Positions 23,874 to 32,674 of a DNA stretch of 64,000 nucleotides are shown here, one piece after another (the first letter of the stretch is position 1; each line of letters begins with the position of its first letter). The notes beneath the pieces are model-generated. The model was not told where the DNA came from. It saw nothing but the letters and a program-made list of their open reading frames with translations, and ran no database searches. The translations under genes were made by a program, and so were the position numbers. Where the stretch lies: the NCBI RefSeq assembly GCF_004135735.1, contig NZ_CP012670.1, positions 7,456,501 through 7,520,500 of the forward strand, read 5' to 3'. Source of the stretch: Sorangium cellulosum. Its GTDB lineage: Bacteria > Myxococcota_A > Polyangia > Polyangiales > Polyangiaceae.

Positions 23874-25358
23874 CTACTGCAGCACTGTCTCCATATCCCA
23901 GTCAACCCACATGTCTTTCCATTCGCTGACCGGCTGCTGAACGCCGCTGTCCGGGATCTCCATCACGTCCGTTTTTGCGCTGGTGTCGCCTTCGAACGCT
24001 CGCTTGAACATTTCGCCTGCAAGAGCGGTTTGAGAGCCCGATGCGCCGCAGTGATTTGCGCTGTACATCTGGAAACCCATGCGCTCCGGAACACCGAGCG
24101 CCTTCCATACCGGTTTTGCTGCCCATGCGGAGAGCGCTTCACAGGTCCCACCCAGGTGACACCATGAGTTCCTGCCATTGCTATTCGTGAAGTGCACCAA
24201 ATGCCGTGGAGCGATCGTCGCCAGGAGCAAATGCGTATCGAAGGGGAGGTTGTACACCTTCGAGGGGTCGCTCCGGAGCCAGCGGGCCGCACTGGTCACC
24301 CAGGGTCCGCAGATACCGCTGTCTTCGAGGTTGTCGATGCTCTGAGGCTTGGCATCTGAACACTGCCAAACAGAACTACCTTCACCGTGCCTGAACCACT
24401 CTGCCTGACGCAAGTTGGCTACACCACCACCGCCCGATTCCACGATGACAACCAGCGGCGCACGACTGAAGACACCCGCCAGGTAAGCACCTTTTCCGCA
24501 TCCGGAGCACCCCGACACCATCACCTTCGTGGGGTCATGCCCGCTGCCCGGGTTCTGCTCCAACACGTCCATCACCCGGTCAATCATCCATCCGTTGGCG
24601 ATGTTGGTGTTGAGCTCGGACAAGCCGAAAAGATTTCTAATCTTGCCTTCGAAACCGCTTCCGAACGACAGATCCTTACTGCCCGGCGGGAAGATTCCAC
24701 CCGACAACTTGAGCGCGATCACATCGCCGGATCCATTGATATTCGCCGAGAAGCTCTCTGTCTTATCACCCACCTTGACAGTGATTGAGACGGCACCTCC
24801 GGACACGGTTCCGGTCACCTCATCCGGCTCGGAGGGAACTGGACCGTAAAGGTACTTGGCAGCCATCGCCAAAATTTCCTTGCGGCGGCACTCCCACTGT
24901 TCCTTGGTAGTGACCTTCGTTCCGTCAAAGAACGTGAACGGATCCGGGAGCTTCAGGTTTACCTCGGTCAGACCACTCGGATCCGGCAAATTGGGCAGGG
25001 TACACGTGAAGTTGCCGCCGCCAGTCCCGCTAGTCCCGCCAGTACCGCCAGTCGCGCTAGTGCCGCCGCCAGTCCCGGTAGCCCCGCCAGTCCCGCTAGC
25101 CCCGCTGGTCGGGGAGCCGCCCACGCCGGCTCCACCCGTCGGAGCACCGCCGCCCGTCGTGGCGCCTCCGCTGGTCGCGGAGCCTCCACCCGCGGCGACT
25201 CCCTCGCCACCGCCCGGTGTCCCGCCGCCTGTGCCCCAATCACCTCCCTCGGTATCGCCGGATCCTGTTCCTGAAGAGCAGCCAGCGAAGTTCAAGAGGG
25301 CGAGGATGGGAATCGCGAGAGTGGTGAATCTGTACGCGGTACGCGAACGGACAGACAT
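23874..25358 (-). CDS. glucuronoyl esterase (CE15) lipoprotein
   Basis: 494 residues from ATG 25358 with GGAGG 6 nt upstream. Lipoprotein signal with lipobox (LNFAGC), then a Gly/Thr/Ser-rich linker (about 30-115), then a CE15 alpha/beta-hydrolase domain. Family motifs: nucleophile Ser in SGCSGCGKGA (usually GCSRNGKGA), acid in IVESGGGG, and catalytic His in SANHCGAS. CE15 enzymes cleave ester bonds between lignin and glucuronoxylan, which fits plant-debris degradation. Placed on the cell surface by the lipid anchor. Compared with the usual motif, the Arg after the catalytic Ser is Gly; this Arg normally helps the oxyanion hole, so activity may be changed. A second, different CE15 is at 32675-34432. 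Confidence 0.85.
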   Translation of the reverse strand: MSVRSRTAYRFTTLAIPILALLNFAGCSSGTGSGDTEGGDWGTGGGTPGGGEGVAAGGGSATSGGATTGGGAPTGGAGVGGSPTSGASGTGGATGTGGGTSATGGTGGTSGTGGGNFTCTLPNLPDPSGLTEVNLKLPDPFTFFDGTKVTTKEQWECRRKEILAMAAKYLYGPVPSEPDEVTGTVSGGAVSITVKVGDKTESFSANINGSGDVIALKLSGGIFPPGSKDLSFGSGFEGKIRNLFGLSELNTNIANGWMIDRVMDVLEQNPGSGHDPTKVMVSGCSGCGKGAYLAGVFSRAPLVVIVESGGGGVANLRQAEWFRHGEGSSVWQCSDAKPQSIDNLEDSGICGPWVTSAARWLRSDPSKVYNLPFDTHLLLATIAPRHLVHFTNSNGRNSWCHLGGTCEALSAWAAKPVWKALGVPERMGFQMYSANHCGASGSQTALAGEMFKRAFEGDTSAKTDVMEIPDSGVQQPVSEWKDMWVDWDMETVLQ

Positions 25359-25526
25359 GAAGGCCTCCGAGTTTCGAGTGCAATAACGGAATGCGACACG
25401 CGGCGCATGACACGTGACGCGGGGAGAAAACGCCGTACTTATAGCAGACTGTAGGGAAGTTCGTGCGTTTTTCGCGTTGGTGACGCCATTTTGTCACACA
25501 TGCAAATTTGCGCTGCGACTATGCCG
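25359..25526. other. short intergenic region
   Basis: Upstream of the CE15 gene; less GC-rich around 25440-25500. It probably holds the CE15 promoter, but no clear boxes were seen. Confidence 0.3.
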
Positions 25527-25841
25527 CTACTTGATCGACCCAAGTGCCCAGCCGTCGTAACGGTGCGCCCGCTTCGGTTCAGCCCACACCTTCTGACCGA
25601 TGACGTAAAATGGTACCGCGTAAGCGGACGGGTGAGCCATGCTTCCACAGCAAAACGCGCCTTGTTGGAAACCCGTGATCGGCGTTGCTCCTCGAATCGG
25701 ACGCAGCGCGTTCCAGGCCTCTTCTACCTGCTTCGACAGCTTCGAAACGCTCGATTTTACCTCAATCGCGCCCACGACGCCCTCGGCAAGAAGGATGCTG
25801 TCGCTCTTTTGGCTTCGATCCAAGGGCCGGTGAACTGGCAT
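25527..25841 (-). pseudogene. gene remnant with an AIEVKS motif (nuclease-like)
   Basis: A 104-codon frame with good protein character: ILLAEGVVGAIEVKSSVSKL, then a helix (KQVEEAWNALRP) and FYVIGQKVWAEP. The E-V-K preceded by Asp resembles the PD-(D/E)xK core, and the sequence reminds me of DUF6602-type domains found near defence or restriction loci. It lacks an RBS and a clear N-terminus, and the C-terminus seems cut, so it is probably a leftover of a longer gene. Identification is tentative. Confidence 0.4.
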
Positions 25842-25930
25842 GAATCACTACACCGTCGAGCCGCCCAGTGTGACGACCACTCGCGTCGATCACATCGCCC
25901 GAATGAAGACTCGTGATCGCGGGCAAGCAC

Positions 25931-26010
25931 CGGTCGATGACGACCGAGGCCCGGCGAATCCAGCGGCCCAGCTCGGCGAGGTCGGTTGCTCGCGAGGACG
26001 CGCCGCCGCG
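25931..26010 (+). repeat. dispersed intergenic repeat, copy 4
   Basis: Contains ATCCAGCGGCCCAGCTCGGC and GAGGTCGGTTGCTCGCGAGG, the same core as copy 2, then GCCGCCGCG. The rest of 25842-26088 shows no gene. Confidence 0.55.
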
Positions 26011-26088
26011 TCTCGGCGGGGCCCCCAGCCCGCGGGCCTCACGCGCAGACGTTGATGACCCATGGCGCCCCCGGCAGGCGGCTCGACC

Positions 26089-27087
26089 TCACACGCTGGG
26101 CATGAACGCGACGATGCGCTCGAAGAACCAGTACATCGCCAGGGTGCCCATCGCATAATAACCGGCGATCGCGAGGCGGACGCCCGACGCGCGCTCGAGC
26201 CTGCGCGACGCCGCGCGGAGCGCCAGCAACCCCGCGATGAACACGAGCTGCCCGATCTCCACGCCGACGTTGAAGCAGAGCAGCACGAGCGGGCGCTCCG
26301 CCCCGGCGATCTCCAGCTCCGCAAGCGCGCTGGCGAAGCCGAAGCCGTGCAAGAGGCCGAACGCGAACGCCACGAGCCAGGGACGCCGGCGCGTCAAGCT
26401 CGGCTGCTTCGAGCGCGCCTCGCCGGCGATCTCCACGGCGACGAACGCGATGCTGAGCGCGATGACGGCCTCGACGGGGGCGGTAGGCAGGCTGGGCAGC
26501 CCCAGGGTCGCCGTCCCCAGCGTCAAGCTATGCGCGATCGTGAACGCCGTGACGGTCGTGATCAGGACGCGCCACGAGTCCAGCAACCAGAACAACCCTA
26601 CCACGAACAGCAAGTGATCCAGCCCGAGCCAGATGTGCGTGATCCCGAGCCAGATGAAGCTGGACACCCCGCGCAGCGCCCCGGCGTCGTGCCGGACCTC
26701 CGACACTCGGACGTGCGGTTGCGCGGCGGTCAGGCTCAACGTCCGGGTGCTGCCATCGACCCACTGGATCTTGATCATGCCGGAGGACGAGAGATCGCCC
26801 AGGCCGTCGAACCCGACGCGACCCGACAGCCCGCGCGCGCCGCAGTCGAGGCGCGGCGCCGCGAACCGGCAGTGCTCGGGGAACACGGGCTTCAGCAAGT
26901 CGTACGCCGCGCCGACGTCCTGGATCCCCTGCGCGCGCTCCCAGCTCGCGATGAACTCGCCCGGTGAGCGCTCGTCGAGCGCCAGCACGCTCAGCGAGGG
27001 GGTGTGGGCGTGCGCGCTCGCAGCGAACAGGGAGCACAGGGTGATCCACAGCAACGCCGCCGCGCGCAGCCCCCTCGCGCCCGTCAT
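26089..27087 (-). CDS. HupE/UreJ-family membrane protein
   Basis: 332 residues from ATG 27087, overlapping the upstream stop. Signal peptide ends near SAHAHTP; a soluble extracytoplasmic domain (about 30-145) is followed by six or so membrane helices. The core has the HupE/UreJ signature: FIWLGITHIWLGLDHLLFVVGL, then FTIAHSLTLGTATLG and LLHGFGFASAL, with conserved His residues. HupE/UreJ proteins are proposed metal (nickel) permeases, but in this longer form the substrate is unknown. It forms an operon with a PPIase, a pairing seen in other bacteria. A much longer upstream open frame is a shadow. Confidence 0.8.
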   Translation of the reverse strand: MTGARGLRAAALLWITLCSLFAASAHAHTPSLSVLALDERSPGEFIASWERAQGIQDVGAAYDLLKPVFPEHCRFAAPRLDCGARGLSGRVGFDGLGDLSSSGMIKIQWVDGSTRTLSLTAAQPHVRVSEVRHDAGALRGVSSFIWLGITHIWLGLDHLLFVVGLFWLLDSWRVLITTVTAFTIAHSLTLGTATLGLPSLPTAPVEAVIALSIAFVAVEIAGEARSKQPSLTRRRPWLVAFAFGLLHGFGFASALAELEIAGAERPLVLLCFNVGVEIGQLVFIAGLLALRAASRRLERASGVRLAIAGYYAMGTLAMYWFFERIVAFMPSV

Positions 27088-27983
27088 GGCCTCTCCTCGA
27101 TCCGGACGCGCCACCGCGATGTGAGGCGGCTGAGCTCCGCTTGAAACGCGCGCGCGGTCCGATCCTTGCGATAGTCCTCGCTCACCTGCTCGCGGACGGT
27201 CGCGAACGAGGGCTCCGAGGCCGCGCTGCGCTCGACGACGCGCACGACGTGAACTCCGCGGCTGGACCGCAGCGCTCGCCAGACGTCGCTCGGCGACGCC
27301 CAGAGGTCGCGCGCGAGCGCGGGGCCGTACAACGAGGCTAGCTGTGCTTCGGAGCGGCGCGAGTAGTAGGTCGGAACGGGCAGCCCCGGGCCGTCGGCCG
27401 CTCCGCCTCGCTCCAGCGACGACAAGAGCCGTCGCGCGTGGTCGTCGGCGTCGGGGCCGCCGCGGATCAGGTACTCGCGATAGCTGATGGTCTCCGGGAT
27501 GACGTAGTCCGAGCGATGCTCTTCGTGATAGCGCCGCAGCTCGACGTCCGTGGGCGGCTCCTGGTCGAGCTCGGCCTGCAGCATGCCGCGCATCCGGGCG
27601 ATGACCTGCGCGCGCAGCACGGGGTCCGTGTGCACGAGGGACAGGCGCACCCCCTCGCGAAACAGCGCCTCGTCCTCCACGTAGCGTCGGATGAGCTGCT
27701 CGCGCTCCGCGTCGCTCGGGGCCCGGCGCTGGCGCTGCTCGAACAGCTTGACGAGCTCTCGCTGCCTGGACGCCGACACCTCGAGCGTGGGGACGTCGGG
27801 CGCGCGGGTCACCAGTCGATGGCCGGCGAACACCAGCGCCCCGAGCAGCGTGAAGTGGACGAGCGGCTCGGACGCGATGCGCCGCAACCAGGCGGCGTAG
27901 GTCCGGGCAGCCTCGGCGGTGTGGCCCGATGGGCGCTCGATCGCGGTCGAGCCAGCGGTTGGACGGGCGGCGGTTCGAGTCAT
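27084..27983 (-). CDS. membrane-anchored peptidyl-prolyl cis-trans isomerase (PpiC/SurA-like)
   Basis: 299 residues from ATG 27983 (GGGAG upstream). An N-terminal helix (PLVHFTLLGALVFAGHRLV) anchors it; a helical SurA-type chaperone region follows (RQRRAPSDAEREQLIRRYVEDEALF in pieces, then LRRYHEEHRSDYVIPETISYREYLI), then a rotamase-like C-terminal part ending SRGVHVVRVVER. It probably folds exported proteins in the periplasm. ATGA overlap with the HupE/UreJ gene suggests a shared job, such as folding its outer domain (inference). Confidence 0.75.
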   Translation of the reverse strand: MTRTAARPTAGSTAIERPSGHTAEAARTYAAWLRRIASEPLVHFTLLGALVFAGHRLVTRAPDVPTLEVSASRQRELVKLFEQRQRRAPSDAEREQLIRRYVEDEALFREGVRLSLVHTDPVLRAQVIARMRGMLQAELDQEPPTDVELRRYHEEHRSDYVIPETISYREYLIRGGPDADDHARRLLSSLERGGAADGPGLPVPTYYSRRSEAQLASLYGPALARDLWASPSDVWRALRSSRGVHVVRVVERSAASEPSFATVREQVSEDYRKDRTARAFQAELSRLTSRWRVRIEERP

Positions 27984-28254
27984 GGCTCCCGAGAGTGCAG
28001 CGTATCCGGCTCACGGCGTGGCGAGCGCGGCGGACGCTACCGGCGCTCCGTAACATCTGCGTTTCGGCAGCGCGACGGCGGGATGAATGGACGGTCGGGC
28101 GCCGAAGCGGCGCCCGCCGCGGATCGCGGCGCGCTCCGCGACGAGAGGCACCGAGAGGTAACGAGGGACGCACGGAGCTGTTACCTGGACCGCCTACAAG
28201 CGCGGCCGCGAACGGAGTCAGGTTCGCCCACCTCGGCCAGGGGAGCCCCCGCAC

Positions 28255-30462
28255 ATGACAAGAACCCATCGTTTGATGCTCACAGTAGCCGTCCTCGCGC
28301 TGTGGTGCACGGCAGCGCGCTCCGCGAGCGCGCAAGCCGCGTTCTCGGTCGTCTTGATCCCCGACACCCAGAACTACAGCCAGTACTCCTCGTACGAGGT
28401 CTACGAGCACCAGATGCAGTGGCTCGTGGATAACCGCTCCGCGCGCAACATCAAGTTCGCGGTGCACCTCGGCGACATCACCAATCACGACACCGCGAGC
28501 CAGTACGACGTGGCGAGCGCCGCGCACGCGCTGCTGGACATCGCCGGCGTGCCCTACAGCATGACGATCGGCAACCACGACATCTTCCCGAGCAACGAAG
28601 CCTACAAGCGCGACTCGCTGTACGCCAGCTACTTCGGTCAGCCGCGCTACGAGGGCGAGCCCTTCTACGGCGGCGCCTACGACACGTCCAACACCAACAA
28701 CTACACGTACTTCGAGTCCGGCGGGCTCGAGTTCATGGTGGTGAGCCTCGAGTTCGCGCCGCGCAAGGACGTCGTGACGTGGGCGAATCAGGTCATCGCG
28801 AGCCACCCGGACCGACGCGTCATCGTGGCCACGCACTGCCACATGAACAGCAACGCCGAGCACGCGAGCGGCTGCGCCGACCACTACAACCTCGAAGGCC
28901 GCGACGGCGTGGACCTCTGGGAGGAGCTGATCCAGCGCCACAGCAACGTGTTCATGTCCGTCAGCGGACACATCCAGGGCGTGTCTTACCGCCGCCGCAC
29001 CGGCAACAACGGCAACGTCGTACACGAGATCCTGAGCGACTTTCAGAGCGAGCCGGTCCTGGGCACCGGCCACGCGCTGGGCAACGGCTGGCTGCGCGTC
29101 CTCACGTTCGATCCGGCGCAGGACCAGATCACGGTGGAGTCGCTGAGCGTCGAGGACGGCAACTGCGCGATCTTCGCGAGCTGTCAGGCGACGCTGTACC
29201 TGAGCTACGACAAGGCGTCCAACCCGACCGCGACCAAGCACAACCAGCAGAACTACGCCATCAGCTACGACATGCAGTCTGCGCTGCCCGCGTACGCTTA
29301 CGGAGCCAGCGATATCCTGTTCAAGGATCGCATGGCCAACGTGCAGCTCACGGGCAAGCACTTCGACCCAAAGATCGCGACGGCGCCGAACGGCAACTTC
29401 GTGGTGGTCTGGGAGGATGACCACGACGACAACGGCGTCGGGCAGATCTACGCGCGCGGCTTCGACCCGGACGGCAACGCCCTGTTCTCGCAGATCGCCG
29501 TGAACAGCGTGGCTTCAGGCCAGCAGATGCACCCGGACGTCGCCATCGACGACTCGGGGCGCTTCGTGGTGGTCTGGCAGGACGATCAGGACGACAACGG
29601 CGTCTACGAGATCCTGGCGCGCGGCTTCAACGCCGATGGCAGTGAGCGCTTCCACGATCGTACGGTGAACAGCGTGTCGAGCGGCCAGCAGTCGAGGCCC
29701 GCGGTGGCCTGCGACGCCGACGGCGACTTCGTCGTCGCCTGGGAGGACGACCAGGATGGGAACGGGTACTACCAGATCCTGGCGCGCGGCTTCACCGCGG
29801 CCGGCGCGGAGCGCATCGCGACGTTCACCGTCAACAGCGTCGCTGCGGGTGAGCAGTTCAACCCGGACATCGCCATGGATCCGGATGGTGACTTCGTCGT
29901 CGCCTGGGAAGACGACCAGGACGACGATGGCGACTTCCAGATCTATCACCGCGGCTTCACCGCCACGGGCGGCAGCCGCTTCGCGCAGGGAGCGGTCAAC
30001 ACGAACACCGCGGGTCAGCACACCAGGCCGTCGATCGGCATGGCGAACAACGGGGACTTCGTGGTGGCCTGGGAGGACGACCAGGACGACAACGGCTACT
30101 ACCAGATCTACGCACGCGGGTTCACGATCACCGGCGCCGAGCGGTTCGGGGTGATGACCGTCAACAGCGTCGCCGATGGTCAGCAGGTCGCGCCCAGCGT
30201 GGGGATGCGCGGCGACGGCGCGTTCGCGGTGGTCTGGCAGGATGACAAGGACGACAATGGCGTGTACCAGATCCTGGGGCGAGACTTCACGTCCGGCGGC
30301 GCGCAGCACCGGGCGGACTTCACCGTCAACAGCGACTCGAGCGGCCAGCAGCGGTCGCCTGTGACCGCCATGGATGATCAGGGCCGCTTCGTGGCGGCCT
30401 GGGAGGATGACATGGACGGGAACGGGAAGGCGCTCATCCTCGTCCGCAACTTCAATTATTGA
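28255..30462 (+). CDS. secreted metallophosphoesterase with seven 55-residue repeats
   Basis: 735 residues; GGGGAG lies upstream of ATG 28255. Signal peptide ends near ARSASAQA. The calcineurin-like domain (30-300) shows the five metal motifs: PDTQNY, HLGDITNH, IGNHD, ATHCHMN and SGHIQG. The C-terminal about 360 residues are seven tandem repeats, with units like DGDFVVAWEDDQDDNGYYQI then RGF...ERF...TVNSVASGQQ. Seven blades of this kind suggest a beta-propeller; the DDxDDNG turns could bind Ca2+ (inference). Substrate unknown (phosphoesters or nucleic acids outside the cell). Divergent from the PPIase gene. Confidence 0.8.
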   Translation: MTRTHRLMLTVAVLALWCTAARSASAQAAFSVVLIPDTQNYSQYSSYEVYEHQMQWLVDNRSARNIKFAVHLGDITNHDTASQYDVASAAHALLDIAGVPYSMTIGNHDIFPSNEAYKRDSLYASYFGQPRYEGEPFYGGAYDTSNTNNYTYFESGGLEFMVVSLEFAPRKDVVTWANQVIASHPDRRVIVATHCHMNSNAEHASGCADHYNLEGRDGVDLWEELIQRHSNVFMSVSGHIQGVSYRRRTGNNGNVVHEILSDFQSEPVLGTGHALGNGWLRVLTFDPAQDQITVESLSVEDGNCAIFASCQATLYLSYDKASNPTATKHNQQNYAISYDMQSALPAYAYGASDILFKDRMANVQLTGKHFDPKIATAPNGNFVVVWEDDHDDNGVGQIYARGFDPDGNALFSQIAVNSVASGQQMHPDVAIDDSGRFVVVWQDDQDDNGVYEILARGFNADGSERFHDRTVNSVSSGQQSRPAVACDADGDFVVAWEDDQDGNGYYQILARGFTAAGAERIATFTVNSVAAGEQFNPDIAMDPDGDFVVAWEDDQDDDGDFQIYHRGFTATGGSRFAQGAVNTNTAGQHTRPSIGMANNGDFVVAWEDDQDDNGYYQIYARGFTITGAERFGVMTVNSVADGQQVAPSVGMRGDGAFAVVWQDDKDDNGVYQILGRDFTSGGAQHRADFTVNSDSSGQQRSPVTAMDDQGRFVAAWEDDMDGNGKALILVRNFNY

Positions 30463-30769
30463 TAGTCGACGCGGCGGCCTGGCAAGTCGGGCGCCGGCCG
30501 CTGTCGAGGTCGGCCGACGCGAAGGGAGAGGCTCTCTCTCGGCCTGCGAGAGGCCATGTCTCCGGCCACATCGCCGCGCGGCGGTCCCCCACGTCGACCT
30601 GTCGCTCGGCTTCGGCGCACACGTCGGGTCGAGCCTCGGCGGCCGGGGGACCCCGGCGGCCGGCGGGGCCGCCAGGGCACGCCTCAGCGTCGCGGCACCT
30701 GCGGCGGCTCGGGCCCGCGGCTTCCAATTTGTCCAAGATGGCGGCGCGCGCGGACCGCAGAGTCGGCTC
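30463..30769. other. intergenic, nothing recognised
   Basis: GC-rich and without a gene or clear terminator. A weak GGCTC-type site precedes ATG 30770. Confidence 0.4.
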
Positions 30770-31639
30770 ATGAAGATCATCCTCTTTCTGGTCATGCTCG
30801 CTCTCGGGGGCTGCATGACCGACGACACGCAATCCTCCTCGGGCGCGGCAGGCTCCGTGACCCCCCTGACATCCGCCCGCTACCAGGTCACGGACGTCGA
30901 TCGCGCCGTTCGCTTCTACACCGAACAACTCGGCTTCGCGCTCGACGTGCAGGCCGGTACGCAGCTCGCAGCGGTCTCGCGCGGTGATTTGCACCTGCTC
31001 CTGAGCGGCCCCGGCAGCTCCGGCGCGCGCCCGATGCCCGACGGCCGCGCTCAGGTCCCCGGCGGCTGGAACCGCGTCGTCCTCTACGTCGACGACTTCA
31101 CCGCGCTCCTCGATCGACTCCGTGCGGCCGGCACCCCCTTCCGAAACGACATCGAACGCGGCACGAGCGGCGCGCAGATCCAGATCGAAGATCCGGACGG
31201 CAACCCGGTCGAGATCCATGAGGCGCCCGAGGGATCGACCTCGGCCGCGGCAGGCCCCGATGCCACCACGGCGGCCGTCCGCTACCAGGTCACGGACGTC
31301 GATCGCGCCGTTCGCTTCTACACCGAACGACTCGGCTTCGCGCTCGACGTGCAGGCCGGCACGCAGCTCGCGGGGGTCTCGCGCGGTGACTTGCACCTGC
31401 TCCTGAGCGGCCCCGGCAGCTCCGGCGCGCGCCCGATGCCCGACGGCCGCGCTCAGGTCCCGGGTGGTTGGAACCGCGTCGTCCTCTACGTCGACGACTT
31501 CGCCGCGCTCCTCGATCGACTCCGTGCGGCCGGGACCCCGTTCCGAAACGACATCGAACGCGGCACGGGTGGCGCGCAGATCCAGATCGAAGATCCGGAC
31601 GGCAACCCGGTCGAGCTCCGCGAGGCGCCGGAGGGTTAG
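30770..31639 (+). CDS. lipoprotein with two near-identical VOC (glyoxalase-like) domains
   Basis: 289 residues. Signal MKIILFLVMLALGGC is a clear lipobox. Two VOC domains follow, residues about 37-155 and 171-289, each with ARYQVTDVDRAVRFYTE-like and WNRVVLYVDDF-like strands and IEDPDGNPVEI. The units repeat every 402 bp and are nearly identical in DNA, so the duplication is recent or kept uniform by conversion. VOC proteins bind a metal and act as glyoxalases, dioxygenases or resistance proteins; the metal ligands cannot be assigned safely here. A surface lipid anchor is unusual for this fold. Confidence 0.75.
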   Translation: MKIILFLVMLALGGCMTDDTQSSSGAAGSVTPLTSARYQVTDVDRAVRFYTEQLGFALDVQAGTQLAAVSRGDLHLLLSGPGSSGARPMPDGRAQVPGGWNRVVLYVDDFTALLDRLRAAGTPFRNDIERGTSGAQIQIEDPDGNPVEIHEAPEGSTSAAAGPDATTAAVRYQVTDVDRAVRFYTERLGFALDVQAGTQLAGVSRGDLHLLLSGPGSSGARPMPDGRAQVPGGWNRVVLYVDDFAALLDRLRAAGTPFRNDIERGTGGAQIQIEDPDGNPVELREAPEG

Positions 31640-31881
31640 CAGCGCACCGGGCAGGAGTTCGCAGCATGGTTGTACCATGCGTCAGCGAGGGTTGATGATT
31701 GACCTGCGGCGCGTCGACCCGCGCCGCAGGCCGCGCGTGAGCATCAACCGACCCGCGTTGCTCGCCCCGTGGGGATCGGCCGGCGAGGCGCCGGTGATCT
31801 CGCCGATGCCGACCTTGGGCTCGTCGGCAGCTCTCGATCCGCGCCGGTGATCACTTCGGTGCGGACCAGGGATAGGGGCGT

Positions 31882-32529
31882 ATGCGAACCTCAGGGCAAC
31901 CATCGTACAACCGTGCGACAATTTTTCCCACTTCATCGGCCTTCCTCGCTGGATGTTCAGGGGAAATCGCCAGCTCCTCGGACGATGACGACGACCCCAG
32001 TGGCGGGTGGACGTCCAGTGGTTCAGCGGGCCCTGGGACGTCCAGTGGTTCAGCGGGCCCTGGGACGTCCACCGATTCGGGGGGTACCGGTTCGAGGGGC
32101 GGCGAAGATGACCCAGGGGAGCCGAAGGTCTGCGTCCCCGGCATTCCGGCGACGACCCAGCTCCCCCGCCTTCTGAACCGGCAGTACGACAACACGGTGC
32201 GGGACCTCCTCGGCGTCACCACCGTGGGTCCCGACAACAAGCCGCCGTCGGAGCTGCTCATCCCCGACTTCGACGGCCCGACGTGCGGACCCGTGCAACG
32301 CCGTGAAGGCTGGCGAATGTCGAACATGAGCAAGGAGCTCCTCATGCCGCGCGGCATCCGCTCGATGAACGTCGATGAACGAGCGGACCGTCGACAGGTT
32401 GCGTGGACAGGCGAACGATCCCCAGACGCAGGTCGTGGGGTCGTTCTTCACCCGCCAGCCGGTCACCCCGAACATAGACCCCCCTCTTCCCGCTGTTCCT
32501 CTTCTTCAACCGGGCAGCCAGCCGCGTGA
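31882..32529 (+). pseudogene. remnant of DUF1592/PSD-type cytochrome-like lipoprotein gene
   Basis: The frame opens with a degenerate lipoprotein-like start, an Asp/Ser/Gly linker with two perfect 27-bp repeats (32014-32067), then LPRLLNRQYDNTVRDLLGV and PSELLIPDFDG. The pattern L-x-RLx-x-x-Y-x-NTVRDLLG is the start of DUF1587/DUF1592-type proteins, normally about 500-800 residues. After about 32350 the sequence changes frame and character, so the rest of the gene is missing. Confidence 0.55.
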
Positions 32530-32674
32530 AGGCCCACTGACTCGAGCGCGCGCTGGCCGGAATTTTTTCGAACTCAAACCGATGGATCGGGGAGGTCGCA
32601 GGCGCCTCACTGCTTCAACCATTCATCTTGAGCAGAGACCCGCGACTCGACCGGTCCGATCATGGATAACATTG

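Noticed and set aside
26089..29424. 1111-residue minus-strand frame over HupE, PPIase and the phosphoesterase
   Set aside because: Only its 3' 332 codons are the HupE gene. The remainder is antisense or out of frame to clear genes, a usual effect of high GC.
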